The notes: generated by a model from the letters alone, not told the origin. A stretch of DNA of 64,000 nt from Dyadobacter alkalitolerans DSM 23607 (GCF_000428845.1 NZ_AUAS01000017.1:44842-108841); one strand, 5' to 3'. Counted from the stretch's first letter, positions 16,731 through 26,414 are shown. Numbers and translations are program-made.

Positions 16731-17501
16731 TTAGAAGTTTGGCTTCAACATATATTTATTGTAGAAGTTGTCGATCACTTTCACGGCTTCATCCGGCGTG
16801 TCAACAACACTGATCAGTTTCATGTCTTCGGGATTAATGTTGCCCTCGGTCAGCATTGTTCCCTTGATCCAGTCGAGCAAACCGGTCCAGTAACTGCTTC
16901 CTACAAGCACGATGGGAAAGCGTCCGATCTTCTTGGTCTGGATTAACGTCATCGCTTCAAACATTTCGTCTAGCGTTCCAAATCCGCCCGGCATAACGAT
17001 AAACCCCTGCGAATATTTAACAAACATTACTTTTCGTACAAAGAAAAAATCGAAGTTAATGTTCTTGTCAGGATCAATATAAATGTTGCTATGCTGCTCA
17101 AAAGGGAGTTTTATATTTAATCCAACCGACTTTCCGCCTTGCTCGCGCGCACCTTTGTTACCTGCCTCCATAATCCCGGGCCCACCACCCGTGATCACGC
17201 CATATCCATGTCTTACGAGCTTGGCTGCAATGTCTTCGGCCGTTTTGTAATGCGGGTTGCTGGATAGCGTCCGCGCCGACCCGAATATAGAAACGCAAGG
17301 CCCGATTTTCGCCAGCTTGTCAAACCCTTCGACAAACTCGGCCATTACTTTAAACACAACCCAGGAATCTGCACTTTTTATCTCATTCCAATTCCGGTCT
17401 TCAAATGCTTCCTTGATCCGCTTTTCATCTTCGGGAACCGCGGGGTTCATCAGGGAAACGTCTATTAATTCCGCATTAGTTGGCTTTGCTTCTTCACTCA
17501 T
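16731..17501 (-). CDS. LOG family protein (TIGR00730 Rossmann fold)
   Basis: 256 residues. The Rossmann-like fold of the LOG/TIGR00730 family is marked by FGSARTLSSNPHY, the GGGPGIMEAGNKGA loop and the signature PGGFGTLDEMFEA with its catalytic/binding Glu. Family members remove ribose-5-phosphate from cytokinin or purine nucleotides, or hydrolyse nucleotides generally; in bacteria the substrate is usually not proven. The N-terminal ~50 residues form an extra acidic helix. It is divergent from rpiB, whose product handles ribose-5-phosphate, the sugar LOG enzymes release; this may be chance. Confidence 0.9.
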   Translation of the reverse strand: MSEEAKPTNAELIDVSLMNPAVPEDEKRIKEAFEDRNWNEIKSADSWVVFKVMAEFVEGFDKLAKIGPCVSIFGSARTLSSNPHYKTAEDIAAKLVRHGYGVITGGGPGIMEAGNKGAREQGGKSVGLNIKLPFEQHSNIYIDPDKNINFDFFFVRKVMFVKYSQGFIVMPGGFGTLDEMFEAMTLIQTKKIGRFPIVLVGSSYWTGLLDWIKGTMLTEGNINPEDMKLISVVDTPDEAVKVIDNFYNKYMLKPNF

Positions 17502-17585
17502 ATTCGGATATTCAATTTAGTTGTTGAAGTAGATAATCGTAACTTTGTAAGACCATCATTAAATGTTACAATTAACAAAAAACTA

Positions 17586-18017
17586 ATGAGAAAAATTGCT
17601 ATCGGTTCGGATCACGCGGGTTTTCCATATAAGGAGCCGGTTATCAACTGGTTAACGACGAATGGTTTTGAAGTGAAGGATTTCGGCACATACAGCGCCG
17701 ATTCTGCTGACTATGCAGATTTTGCCCATCCCGTTGCGAGCGGCGTTGAAAGCGGAGAATTCGAAAAAGGCGTGTTGCTTTGCGGCAGCGGCCAGGGCGT
17801 TTGCATTACGGCCAATAAGCATCAGGGAATCCGGGCAGCGCTGGTTTGGGACCTGCCATTAGCAGCATTGGCACGCCAGCATAACGATGCAAATGTTATT
17901 TGCTTACCCGTTCGATTTATCGAGCTGGAAACGGCACTGGCAAGCGTAGGTGCATTTCTGGCAACGGAATTCGAAGGTGGCCGTCACCAGACCCGGGTGG
18001 ATAAGATTGCCTGCTAG
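17586..18017 (+). CDS. rpiB: Ribose-5-phosphate isomerase B
   Basis: 143 residues, standard size. Starts MRKIAIGSDHAGFPYKE, the RpiB signature, with LLCGSGQGVCITANK holding the catalytic Cys and the phosphate loop, and NDANVICLPVRF near the end. Interconverts ribose-5-phosphate and ribulose-5-phosphate in the cytosolic pentose phosphate pathway. A -7 box TAACTTTG lies at 17540-17547. Its last 101 bp overlap the 3' end of the convergent membrane-protein gene. Confidence 0.96.
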   Translation: MRKIAIGSDHAGFPYKEPVINWLTTNGFEVKDFGTYSADSADYADFAHPVASGVESGEFEKGVLLCGSGQGVCITANKHQGIRAALVWDLPLAALARQHNDANVICLPVRFIELETALASVGAFLATEFEGGRHQTRVDKIAC

Positions 18018-19425
18018 ATTTGCGCTGATAAATCCCTTTCCAGGGACTTAATTCATATTGGCTTCTTAATGCCGGAACGCGATAAAGCAGTTTCGGCATA
18101 ATGTTCACCTTGTCGATCACATAATCCGGCGGGTCCTTTTTGAAGTTGTCATAGACGTGGATCACGCTGTCAAAATTATCGAGGTTGCGCAAATCGTAGC
18201 TGGCGAGTTCCCAGTTGAGGTAAGGCGTTGCTGTGTAATTATTGATATATTCTCCTGAATGCTGCCCCAGGACCAGTACGCGCTTATTCTGGATCTGGTC
18301 TGGAAGCACTGCTTGTTTCGCACGCAGGTTTTCCAGCTTACCCATTGATAATCCGGGTATAATGCCGCGCAATCCCTGATATTGGATCATCAGGATCACA
18401 GCGCCCATTGTGATAAACTGAAACTCGTCGGCCCAACTTTTTTTCTTGAAACTCTGAAAATAATGTGTTGCGAAAAACGCAGCAGGCGGGATGAAGATCA
18501 CAAACTGCATCGGCGCCATAAACTGCATGAGCGGAATGGTGAACACCGCAATGATAAACCAAAGCGCCATCACCTGCTGGATCCGCGTTTGATAATTGAC
18601 AAAGCGCAACGTGGTGAAAATCCGCATAAAACCCATCACCCCGAAGCCCAGCGGCAGCAACAGCGACGCGATCAGCGAGGAAAAATCATTGAGATTATAT
18701 TGTTTTACCTGAAAAACAGAAGTCAGCAGGTTCCTGTTGAGACTTTCAATGCCATTGTTCATATAAAAGAACAGCACGACCATCAGCAACGGAAATAAGG
18801 ATCCGAACAGCCCCAGCAGATGGTGACGCACGGTGGAACCTGTATAAAACAACAGCGCCAAAAATGCCCAGATCATAAACAAGGAAGCCGGCAGATAAAA
18901 CAATGTGGCAATGCCGATATAAAGCCCCATTTCAAAAACCTGGGTCGTTACTTCCCTTCTTACCAGGATCTTAACAATGGCGCCGAAGGCAAAAAGCAGA
19001 AATGTATTAGCCATCAGCATGGGCGAAAGCGTGCCCATATCAAAAGAAATGTTCAGGAACAATGCGTATAAAGCACCCGGCAGGAACGTGCGTTCGGGGA
19101 AAACTTCCCGGGAATGTATAACGTAGTTGAAATAAAGGATCTGCACGACTGAAACCGTGACCGCGGCGAGCTGATAAACCCATTGCGTGCGCCCGAAAAG
19201 CGTGTCGATAAGCCAGTAAGTAAGGCCTGAAAAAGGGCTCACATTGTCCCACACGTCCCGGTAAAGCATAAATCCACGGCCCATTTGCTCGCCTACCAGC
19301 ATCCAGCTCAGTTCCGGGATAAGCAGCGGCGCACCTCCCAGGAAAAATGGAAGCCGGAGCAGCAGGAAAAATACGACCAGACTGATGCTCTGATACCGTG
19401 CGTTAACGCGAAAAAAACTTAACAA
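17917..19425 (-). CDS. DUF6427-like polytopic membrane protein
   Basis: 502 residues with about ten TM segments over the first 350 residues, and a soluble C-terminal region with VLVLGQHSGEYINNY and DSVIHVYDNFKKDPPDYVID. The N-terminal LLIPELSWMLVGEQMGRGFMLYRDVWDN and LTYWLIDTLFGRTQWVYQ motifs fit the Bacteroidota family DUF6427, by memory. They resemble glycosyltransferase-39-like proteins in layout, but I see no catalytic pair. The last ~35 residues (after KGIYQR) are basic, Pro/Ser-rich and antisense to rpiB, so they look like an extension past the ancestral stop. Confidence 0.72.
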   Translation of the reverse strand: MLSFFRVNARYQSISLVVFFLLLRLPFFLGGAPLLIPELSWMLVGEQMGRGFMLYRDVWDNVSPFSGLTYWLIDTLFGRTQWVYQLAAVTVSVVQILYFNYVIHSREVFPERTFLPGALYALFLNISFDMGTLSPMLMANTFLLFAFGAIVKILVRREVTTQVFEMGLYIGIATLFYLPASLFMIWAFLALLFYTGSTVRHHLLGLFGSLFPLLMVVLFFYMNNGIESLNRNLLTSVFQVKQYNLNDFSSLIASLLLPLGFGVMGFMRIFTTLRFVNYQTRIQQVMALWFIIAVFTIPLMQFMAPMQFVIFIPPAAFFATHYFQSFKKKSWADEFQFITMGAVILMIQYQGLRGIIPGLSMGKLENLRAKQAVLPDQIQNKRVLVLGQHSGEYINNYTATPYLNWELASYDLRNLDNFDSVIHVYDNFKKDPPDYVIDKVNIMPKLLYRVPALRSQYELSPWKGIYQRKSSRQSYPPGSGDGHLRIPLPEMHLRLPVPFPAR

Positions 19426-19514
19426 GAAGTATGCGGATTATGTATCTTATCAGAATAACTTTCACGAAATTACAACTCCGCATTCTACAAAAACAAAATA
19501 AGTCCGGATATTTG

Positions 19515-19522
19515 TACTTTTG
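19515..19522 (+). promoter_or_regulatory. Possible -7 box TACTTTTG directly before rbfA
   Basis: Matches TAnnTTTG; its last base is 5 nt before the A of the rbfA ATG at 19527, so transcription would begin at or next to the start codon. No clear -33 TTG is seen at the right distance. Confidence 0.4.
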
Positions 19523-19526
19523 AAAC

Positions 19527-19910
19527 ATGGAATCTAAAAGACAACAAAAAGTAGGGAGGCAGATTCAGAAGGATCTTGGGGAGATATTTCAAAAGGACGC
19601 ACATCATTTGACGAATGGCTCTTTTGTTACCATTACAGCCGTGCGTGTTACGCCGGATCTGAGCATTGCAAGAGCATACCTGAGTTTTTTGCCCGATAAA
19701 AACAAGTCGATATTACTGGAAACGATCCAGGAAAACACCAAATTCATTCGTCAGAAACTGGGCGAAAGGGTGCGTCACCAGCTTCGGATCGTACCTCATC
19801 TTCAATTCTATATGGACGATACCGCCGAGTATGCAGCCAAAATGGACCTGCTGTTTTCGGATATTGTTATTCCACCAGCTCAACCGGACGAGGACGACGA
19901 ATCCAATTGA
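19527..19910 (+). CDS. rbfA: Ribosome-binding factor A
   Basis: 127 residues beginning MESKRQQKVGRQIQKDLGEIFQKDA, the KH-like RbfA fold, with SFVTITAVRVTPDLSIARAYLSFL and the later RHQLRIVPHLQFYMDDTAEYAAKMDLLF motif. Binds the 30S subunit for late 16S maturation and cold adaptation. The gene is followed 16 bp later by a LolC/E-like permease, a common pairing in Bacteroidota; the two are probably one transcript. Confidence 0.95.
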   Translation: MESKRQQKVGRQIQKDLGEIFQKDAHHLTNGSFVTITAVRVTPDLSIARAYLSFLPDKNKSILLETIQENTKFIRQKLGERVRHQLRIVPHLQFYMDDTAEYAAKMDLLFSDIVIPPAQPDEDDESN

Positions 19911-19926
19911 TTAAAGCTCCTGCCTA

Positions 19927-21153
19927 ATGCATCTTTCGTACAGGATCGCTGTCCGCTATTTTTTTTCCCGGAACAAACGCAGCTTCATCAGTGTCATAGC
20001 CCGCATCGCTATGGCTGGTGTGGCAGTTGGAACGATGGCTATGGTCGTCGTGCTTTCTGTTTTTAATGGAATGGAGGACCTGAACAGGAAAATCTTCAAA
20101 ACCTTCGATGCGGACGTTAAGATCACGCCCGCAGAAGGCAAACGATTTAAAACAGACAATGCATTGATTCAAAAGGTCAGATCCGTTGAAGGCGTCAGGC
20201 TGGTTACGCAGGTTGTGGAAGACAACGCGCTTGCCCAATATGGCAACCAGCAGATCATTGTACGCCTCAAAGGCGTTGACAGCACATTTCAGCGGCAGGG
20301 CCAGCTTGATACGGCGATCATTGAAGGAACATTAAAACTTTATGGCCAGGGCGGCACGCCGTATGGCATCATTGCGGAAGGCGTCAGGAATGCTTTATCC
20401 ATTACTTTGGAAGACATTATTACGCCACTACAATTAATGTATCCCAAAACCGGCTCCAAAACATTAAACCTTACCTCCTCGGAAGCATTTAACCACCTTA
20501 TGCTGAGGCCTGGCGGCATATTTTTTATAGAGACACGTTACGATGATTACGTGATCGCGCCAATCGCATTGGTCGAAAAACTGATGGGATATGAAGGTGA
20601 AAGATCTTCGCTGGAAGTGCAGGTTATGCCAGGTTACAAGGAAGAAAAGGTAAGCAGGAGGATTGCGGATCAATTGGGTGACCGGTTTGTGGTCAGAGAC
20701 AGGGATTCGCTTAACTCCGACTTGCTTCGCGCGATCCGTCTGGAAAAACTTTTTGTGGCTATAACCTTGTCTTTCATTATTTTAGTAGCTGCGATCAACA
20801 TTTTCTTTTCGCTCAGCATGCTGGCCATTGAGAAAAAGAAGGACGTTTCCATGCTATATGCATTAGGCGCCACGCCGGGATTGATCCGGAGAATTTTTCT
20901 CGCAGAAGGAGCAATTGTGGCGTTGTCTGGTGCGCTGGCAGGGCTTGGCGGTGGAATTTTACTATGCGTACTGCAATTGAAATATGGATTTGTTTCAATG
21001 GGAATGGCAACGTCACTGGTGGATGCCTATCCCGTTAAATTAATATGGGCAGATATACTCTATACGGGCGTTATTGTCGTTATCATAACAATGCTGGTGT
21101 CGTACATTCCCGCCAGGAGAGCAGCAGAAGCAGGGAGAATCCTGCCGACCTGA
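19927..21153 (+). CDS. LolC/LolE-like lipoprotein-release ABC permease
   Basis: 408 residues, single-copy FtsX architecture of four TMs: TM1 near 25-45 (IAMAGVAVGTMAMVVVLSVFNGM), a periplasmic domain of ~220 residues, then three TMs with EKKKDVSMLYALGATPGLIRRIFLAEGAIV. This half-size layout differs from the ~800-residue permeases elsewhere in the window and matches LolC/E, which pull lipoproteins from the inner membrane with LolD. Cotranscribed with rbfA. It overlaps none of the aminopeptidase if that starts at 21222. Confidence 0.9.
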   Translation: MHLSYRIAVRYFFSRNKRSFISVIARIAMAGVAVGTMAMVVVLSVFNGMEDLNRKIFKTFDADVKITPAEGKRFKTDNALIQKVRSVEGVRLVTQVVEDNALAQYGNQQIIVRLKGVDSTFQRQGQLDTAIIEGTLKLYGQGGTPYGIIAEGVRNALSITLEDIITPLQLMYPKTGSKTLNLTSSEAFNHLMLRPGGIFFIETRYDDYVIAPIALVEKLMGYEGERSSLEVQVMPGYKEEKVSRRIADQLGDRFVVRDRDSLNSDLLRAIRLEKLFVAITLSFIILVAAINIFFSLSMLAIEKKKDVSMLYALGATPGLIRRIFLAEGAIVALSGALAGLGGGILLCVLQLKYGFVSMGMATSLVDAYPVKLIWADILYTGVIVVIITMLVSYIPARRAAEAGRILPT

Positions 21154-21221
21154 TATTTTATTTGAACAGAAGAATAAAAAATACTAACAAAATCATTTTG
21201 ACATACATCCACACAATCATC

Positions 21222-23822
21222 TTGAAAAGAGACGTTACCGGCCACGATAGGGGGCTTTTTTTGGGCCGTTTGATCTTTGTTATTTGCACAGCATTGCTAT
21301 TGTTCTCCGTTCCTTCACAGGCTGCCGAGGTGGCAGATACGCTGAGAAGAAGGAACCCGGGAACAGTTTATTCACAAGGCGCTTACCGTCCGGAGCGGCC
21401 AAGGAAAAGTGATATTCTTTATACACGCCTTGATGTCGCATTCGACTGGGAGAAGCAGCAGGTTCCGGCGTCGGCCGTTCTCATGTTCAAGCCTCATTTT
21501 TATCCGCAAAACATACTGGAACTGGATGCTAAGGGCTTTGATATAAAAAGTATTTCTCTCATGGACACGGTGGGAGATTACGGATCATTGTCCACGGAAG
21601 AGATTCAGGGAAAAGTCAAGAAAAAACTGGAATACACTTATGATAAGCGAAAATTGCTGATCAAGCTGGATCAGAGCTACACCAGGAAAGACACCGTTTT
21701 TGTCAAAATAGATTACATAGCGCGTCCGAATGACGTTCCGCGTGACAAGCCGGGAGACAGCGCATCCGACAAAGGACTCTATTTTATCAATGCGGATGGC
21801 ATGGATGAAGGTAAGCCCAAGCAGATCTGGACGCAGGGTGAGACCGAAGGAAGCAGCTGCTGGTTTCCTACCATCGACGCGCCTAATCAGAAATTTACAC
21901 AGGACATTTACATTACCGTAGACAGCACGTACAAGACGTTATCAAATGGTCTGCTGGTTGCGCAGCAGGAAGGCAAAAAAGGTTTGCGGACCGATCACTG
22001 GAAACAGACACTGCCGCACGCGCCTTACCTTACTATGCTGGCCGTGGGGGACTTTGTGGTTGCCAAGGATATGATGCCAAACGGATTGGAACTGAGCTAC
22101 TATGTTGAGCCAAAATACGGGCAGGATGCGCACGCAATCTTCGGCCGTACGCCTGAAATGATGGGCTTTTTTGCCAACGTTTTCGGAATTGAATATCCCT
22201 GGGAAAAATACGCACAGATTGCCGTAAGGGACTTTGTGGCGGGCGCAATGGAAAATACCACGGCAACCGTACACGAAGAAGGCGTTCAAAATGTCGCCCG
22301 GTCGCTTGTGGACGGAAACTCGGACGCGGTGATTGCCCATGAATTGGCGCATCACTGGTTTGGGGACTATGTTACCGCCGAAGAATGGGGGCAACTTCCT
22401 TTGAATGAGTCATTTGCAAATTACTCCGAATATCTCTGGAGCGAGTATAACAATGGAAAATACGAAGCAGACTGGCAGAACTTGCAGGAAATGAAAGCTT
22501 ATCTGGCTGAATCCGAAACAAAGCAGGTGCCGATGATCCGCTATTTTTATAAGGATCGGGAAAATATGTTCGACAGCCATTCCTACGCCAAAGGCGGCCG
22601 AATCCTGCATATGCTGCGCAACTATGTAGGCGATGATGCTTTTTTTGCCTCCCTTCAGCATTATTTAAAAAGTCACGCATTCGGAACTGCTGAGATCGAT
22701 GATCTGAGAATGTCTTTCGAGAAAGTTACGGGAGAAGATCTGAACTGGTTTTTTGACCAATGGTTTCACAAGCCGGGGCACCCAGCCATTAAAATCCAGC
22801 AGGAATACGCGGCGGCAACGGGTAAAGTGCTTTTGAAATTAAAACAAACGCAGGACACGCTGGCAACGACGGTTTACAGGCTTCCGCTGAAAGTGGATGT
22901 TTGGGTTAGCGGTAAGAAAAACCAGTACAATGTAGTGGTGGACAAGGTAAACCAAACACTCGAATTCCCTGCTGCTAAAAAGCCTGATCTGGTTGTTTTC
23001 GATGCGGAAGCGCAGTTGCTTGGCGTTGTGGAGCATGAAAAGAACAGACGTGAAATGGAGTTCCAATACACGCATAGCGACCGGTTCTTACATAAATATG
23101 AAGCGCTGGCATCGTTGGAAGGAAACCTTACAGATACATTAGCAAGGGGAATTCTGGTAAAAGCCATGACGGACCCTTTCTGGAAATTCCGTCAGATGGC
23201 GATCAGTAATTTTGCGGAATATGATGGCGATGGTTTTGCCGATATTGAAAAGGTGATCCAGAGCGCTGCAAGGCAGGACGCACATCCGCAAGTGCGCTCG
23301 GAAGCAATGATCACCTTGGCTTCTTTCGGTGACAACAACAGCGATTCTATTTTCAGGGAAGCATTAAGTGACAGTTCTTACCAGGTCGTTTCGGTGGCGA
23401 TCGAGAAATATCTGATGGCGCAACCGACCGATGCAAATGAAATAGCAGCCCAGTTTGAAAACAGCCCCAATGATGCCATTGTAACGTCTGTCGGCAACTA
23501 TTATGCAGGACTTGCCCAGCCAGAGCGGTTCGACTGGTTTTTAGACAAGATGAAGGCGATGAAACCTACGGAAAAGTATAATTTCTTGCAGGTTTTTGGA
23601 AAGTATCTGATCAAATCCAAGCAGGATGTGCAGCGTAAGAGCATTCCCGTTTTGGAAGGGCTGGCGCGTGAAAATCCTTCCTATTTTGTAAGATTTGGCG
23701 CATTCCAGGCTTTGGGCTTGCTGACAGACATTCAAGGCGTAGCGGCTTTGCGTAAGGATATCCGCGCCAAGGAAACCGAACCTAAACTGAAAGAAATGTA
23801 CAGCCAGTTCGGCGATTTGTAA
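21222..23822 (+). CDS. M1 family aminopeptidase, exported
   Basis: About 866 residues. No in-frame ATG exists near the 5' end; I choose TTG 21222 because it begins a signal peptide (LKRDVTGHDRGLFLGRLIFVICTALLLFSVPSQA). TTG at 21162 or 21198 are alternatives, and an in-frame ATG at 21045 would overlap the permease gene. Catalytic features are intact: GAMEN substrate motif, H373ELAHH377 zinc site and Glu396 in NESFANY (HExxH-x18-E). An M1 catalytic domain follows an N-terminal beta domain; the C-terminal third is helical HEAT-like repeats. It trims N-terminal residues from peptides in the periplasm. Confidence 0.9.
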   Translation: MKRDVTGHDRGLFLGRLIFVICTALLLFSVPSQAAEVADTLRRRNPGTVYSQGAYRPERPRKSDILYTRLDVAFDWEKQQVPASAVLMFKPHFYPQNILELDAKGFDIKSISLMDTVGDYGSLSTEEIQGKVKKKLEYTYDKRKLLIKLDQSYTRKDTVFVKIDYIARPNDVPRDKPGDSASDKGLYFINADGMDEGKPKQIWTQGETEGSSCWFPTIDAPNQKFTQDIYITVDSTYKTLSNGLLVAQQEGKKGLRTDHWKQTLPHAPYLTMLAVGDFVVAKDMMPNGLELSYYVEPKYGQDAHAIFGRTPEMMGFFANVFGIEYPWEKYAQIAVRDFVAGAMENTTATVHEEGVQNVARSLVDGNSDAVIAHELAHHWFGDYVTAEEWGQLPLNESFANYSEYLWSEYNNGKYEADWQNLQEMKAYLAESETKQVPMIRYFYKDRENMFDSHSYAKGGRILHMLRNYVGDDAFFASLQHYLKSHAFGTAEIDDLRMSFEKVTGEDLNWFFDQWFHKPGHPAIKIQQEYAAATGKVLLKLKQTQDTLATTVYRLPLKVDVWVSGKKNQYNVVVDKVNQTLEFPAAKKPDLVVFDAEAQLLGVVEHEKNRREMEFQYTHSDRFLHKYEALASLEGNLTDTLARGILVKAMTDPFWKFRQMAISNFAEYDGDGFADIEKVIQSAARQDAHPQVRSEAMITLASFGDNNSDSIFREALSDSSYQVVSVAIEKYLMAQPTDANEIAAQFENSPNDAIVTSVGNYYAGLAQPERFDWFLDKMKAMKPTEKYNFLQVFGKYLIKSKQDVQRKSIPVLEGLARENPSYFVRFGAFQALGLLTDIQGVAALRKDIRAKETEPKLKEMYSQFGDL

Positions 23823-23861
23823 GCAGCGTTATTTGGTAAAACCCTGCTGATTTGACAAACC

Positions 23862-24923
23862 TTATTGCGGATCCAGGTAGTAATCCAGGTTTTCCTTGGT
23901 GATAATGTCCAGCGGCAGGAATTTAATCGGCTGAATGTCCTTTTTAAACACCAGGAAGTTAGCCAGCTGATGAATTCCCCAGTAACCTTGTCCAAGCGGA
24001 TTTTGGTTGATCAGGAAGTTAATAATCTCTTTTTCCAGGAAGTTGAGGTTCGGCTTTAACAAGTCATAACCCACCAATTTGATGTGTTTTAACGCCTTTT
24101 TTTCCAGATAGGAAGCCACTTCGAATGCTTTGGAATTGGTAACATAAACGGCCTTCAGTTCAGGTTCGTCTGTCAGGATCGCATCCAACTGGTCATCGAG
24201 CGTCTCTCCATCCGGGAAATTGATCTCTTTGCTGATCACCTTGTAAGCAGCGTCGTCACTGGCCTTAAAATAATCCCGGAAACCAGCTTCTTTTGTGATC
24301 AAATGGGCAGAGTTCGAAATGTCTTCATTCACGTGCGCCACCAAAACGGTCCCCGGCGACTGCAATCCGAAACTCAGGATCTTTGCTGCCAACGAACCAC
24401 TTCTATACGAGTCCTGTCCAATGTAGCAAAGCGGGTTAACATGCTCGATCTGCGTATTAAATAGCACATAAGGAATATTCAGATTCGCCCATTCTTCGAA
24501 AAAAGGCAATGCTTCTTTGTAAAAAACCGGTGCAATCAAAAGTCCGTCGGGATGCTCTTTGGAAACTTCCTTAGCCTTTGCGATAAATGACTGTTCCTCA
24601 TGCGAATTGAAAATGAACAGGGTAATGTATACGCCATATTGCCGTAATTCTTTTTCCGCCTTTTCAAGCCCGATTTTCGGTGCTTCCCAGTATGAATCCG
24701 CATCAGGGTCAGGGATAAGGACTGCCAAATTGTAAGTCTTCTGGGATTTTAATGATTGCGCAATGAAATTAGGCTCATAGTTAAGCTCTTTAATAATGCT
24801 CAAAATACGCTCACGCACATCATCGGCAACCCTGCCTCGATTGTGCAATACACGGTCTACGGTTCCTTTTGACGTTTGGGCCTTTTCTGCTATGTCTTTT
24901 ATTCTGACGATTCTCTTTTTCAC
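23862..24923 (-). CDS. LacI family transcriptional regulator
   Basis: 353 residues from GTG 24923 (an upstream ATG at 24974 is possible but adds a non-homologous leader). The N terminus VRIKDIAEKAQTSKGTVDRVLHNRGRVADDVRERI is a LacI helix-turn-helix plus hinge; the rest is a periplasmic-binding-protein-like effector domain (NLAVLIPDPDADSYWEAPKIGLEKA...), type I fold. It should bind a sugar or sugar phosphate and repress or activate a utilisation gene. None adjoins it, so the targets are elsewhere or its own 440-bp upstream region. Confidence 0.92.
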   Translation of the reverse strand: MKKRIVRIKDIAEKAQTSKGTVDRVLHNRGRVADDVRERILSIIKELNYEPNFIAQSLKSQKTYNLAVLIPDPDADSYWEAPKIGLEKAEKELRQYGVYITLFIFNSHEEQSFIAKAKEVSKEHPDGLLIAPVFYKEALPFFEEWANLNIPYVLFNTQIEHVNPLCYIGQDSYRSGSLAAKILSFGLQSPGTVLVAHVNEDISNSAHLITKEAGFRDYFKASDDAAYKVISKEINFPDGETLDDQLDAILTDEPELKAVYVTNSKAFEVASYLEKKALKHIKLVGYDLLKPNLNFLEKEIINFLINQNPLGQGYWGIHQLANFLVFKKDIQPIKFLPLDIITKENLDYYLDPQ

Positions 24924-25367
24924 TTTCTTGGGGTGTCTGTATCCTTCATGTGCGGTTGCCAGGACGAATATCAAATTTTTATTTGAAGGATAAATAGTTT
25001 AGAACAAACTAATGTGTCTGGCACAATACTTTTCAAATTTTATTTATAATAAATTTGAGATTGTCCTTAATAGAGTTTAGTTTTACGCAGTGCAAATGCA
25101 TTTACATCTGCGCTTTCGGGTACGATCCCGAGAACACATTTTGCGTGTGTGCTCGAACACTTTTTTGATTTTTGATTGGATTAACCATTTTTACAATTAA
25201 TTTTGTCAGGAAGATCTCAAATAAAATAATATTCTACGTTCCTCGTCCTTAACACTTGAAAGAGCCTAACCTTTAGCCTTTTCCAGAATTACACCAATTT
25301 CCTGCTAATCCTAAATCCATAATAAAGCGTACGAACTCACATTCGTACGCTTTTTGCTTGAAATGAT
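24924..25367. other. Intergenic region upstream of the LacI gene, no coding signal
   Basis: About 440 bp without a credible gene. It holds an imperfect inverted repeat (arms 25129-25137 and 25147-25155, CGAGAACAC/GTGTGCTCG, 8 of 9) that could be a LacI-family operator, and a hairpin near 25324-25355. It is AT-rich around 25010-25080 and 25170-25240. A small RNA running rightward into the hairpin is possible but not shown. Confidence 0.5.
25324..25355 (+). terminator. Hairpin with T-run on the + strand
   Basis: 12-bp perfect arms 25324-25335 and 25342-25353, 6-nt loop, then TTTTT on the + strand. It lies just past the leftward ferredoxin-reductase gene, but the better T-run faces right, where no known gene is being terminated. 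Confidence 0.6.
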
Positions 25368-26414
25368 TTAGATAATGTCAATTGAAACATCTGCGGAATC
25401 CACATAGGCTGAGCAGGTCAGGATCCATCCTTCCTCCAAATCACGGTCTGTAAGCACTTCGTTCACACTCATATGCAGCTTTCCGGACTTGCATATCCCG
25501 GCACATGTCGAACATCTTCCGCCTTTGCAGCTGTAAGGCAGCCTAATATCCGCCGCCAGGGCTGCATCCAATACGGTGGTGTGGGCAGGAACAAAAAGGT
25601 CGTGCACCTCGCCCCGAAAATTAAGCTTGATCACGTGCGGGTAGGAAACGGGCGGGGGCGGTGGCGCAGCAGGAATAATGAAATTTTCCTTCCGGATCTG
25701 TAAGGACGAAAAGCCCATGAAATGCAATGTTATTTCCACCGAACGCATCAGCTCATAAGGCCCACAAATTAAGAAACGTGCGTTCCTGGGCTGGAAGCGC
25801 AACGATTTGTTGACCAGTTGTTCGAGCCTGGTGTTGTTAATACGCCCCCGCAGGCCATTCCAGTCATCCAGCGGCTGACTGTGAATGTGGACGACATTCA
25901 GCCTTTCCGGAAATTGCTCCTGCCATTGCCGGATCTGGTCATGAAACAGCGCATGCCGCACGTTCCTGCTGGCATATACCAATGTAATGTTGCTTTCCTT
26001 TTCCTGGACCAGGGCTTGTTTTAAAATAGAAAAAAGTGGTGTGATGCCACTTCCAGCTGCTATCAGCACAATGTCGCGAGGCGTTCCGAAGGATTCTTCC
26101 AATACAAACCTGCCCGAAGCCGGCAATACATTAAACTGGTCGCCAACTTTTACAGTATCAATCCAGAAGCGCGATACTTCACCATTCGGAACACGTTTCA
26201 CAGTTATGGCCGGGTCTTCATCCACATCAGGTGCAGAACTCATGGAATACGAGCGCCTGGTTTCGCGACCGTGCATGGGAATCAGGAATGTAAGGAACTG
26301 GCCGGCTTTGTATGTGAATGGCTGCTTGTTCGTTCTTTCAAAAACGAATGTCTTTGCGTCGGTTGCTTCCTGGATAATTTGTTTTACCTGCAAAGAAATC
26401 GTGGCTTCGGACAT
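25368..26414 (-). CDS. PaaE-like flavoprotein/2Fe-2S ferredoxin reductase
   Basis: 348 residues in three domains: an FAD-binding barrel (RRSYSMSSAP near 55), an NAD(P)H-binding Rossmann domain (IVLIAAGSGITPLFSIL and the CGPYELM motif) and a C-terminal plant-type 2Fe-2S ferredoxin (YSCKGGRCSTCAGIC, with the fourth Cys in LTCSAY). A Pro-rich linker (PAAPPPPP) joins the last two. Such proteins pass electrons from NAD(P)H to an oxygenase or desaturase, as PaaE and Hmp-like reductases do. No phenylacetate genes are present. It is the second gene of a leftward pair, 31 bp after the DVDDTA protein, so that protein or an unlinked oxygenase may be the user. Confidence 0.9.
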   Translation of the reverse strand: MSEATISLQVKQIIQEATDAKTFVFERTNKQPFTYKAGQFLTFLIPMHGRETRRSYSMSSAPDVDEDPAITVKRVPNGEVSRFWIDTVKVGDQFNVLPASGRFVLEESFGTPRDIVLIAAGSGITPLFSILKQALVQEKESNITLVYASRNVRHALFHDQIRQWQEQFPERLNVVHIHSQPLDDWNGLRGRINNTRLEQLVNKSLRFQPRNARFLICGPYELMRSVEITLHFMGFSSLQIRKENFIIPAAPPPPPVSYPHVIKLNFRGEVHDLFVPAHTTVLDAALAADIRLPYSCKGGRCSTCAGICKSGKLHMSVNEVLTDRDLEEGWILTCSAYVDSADVSIDII

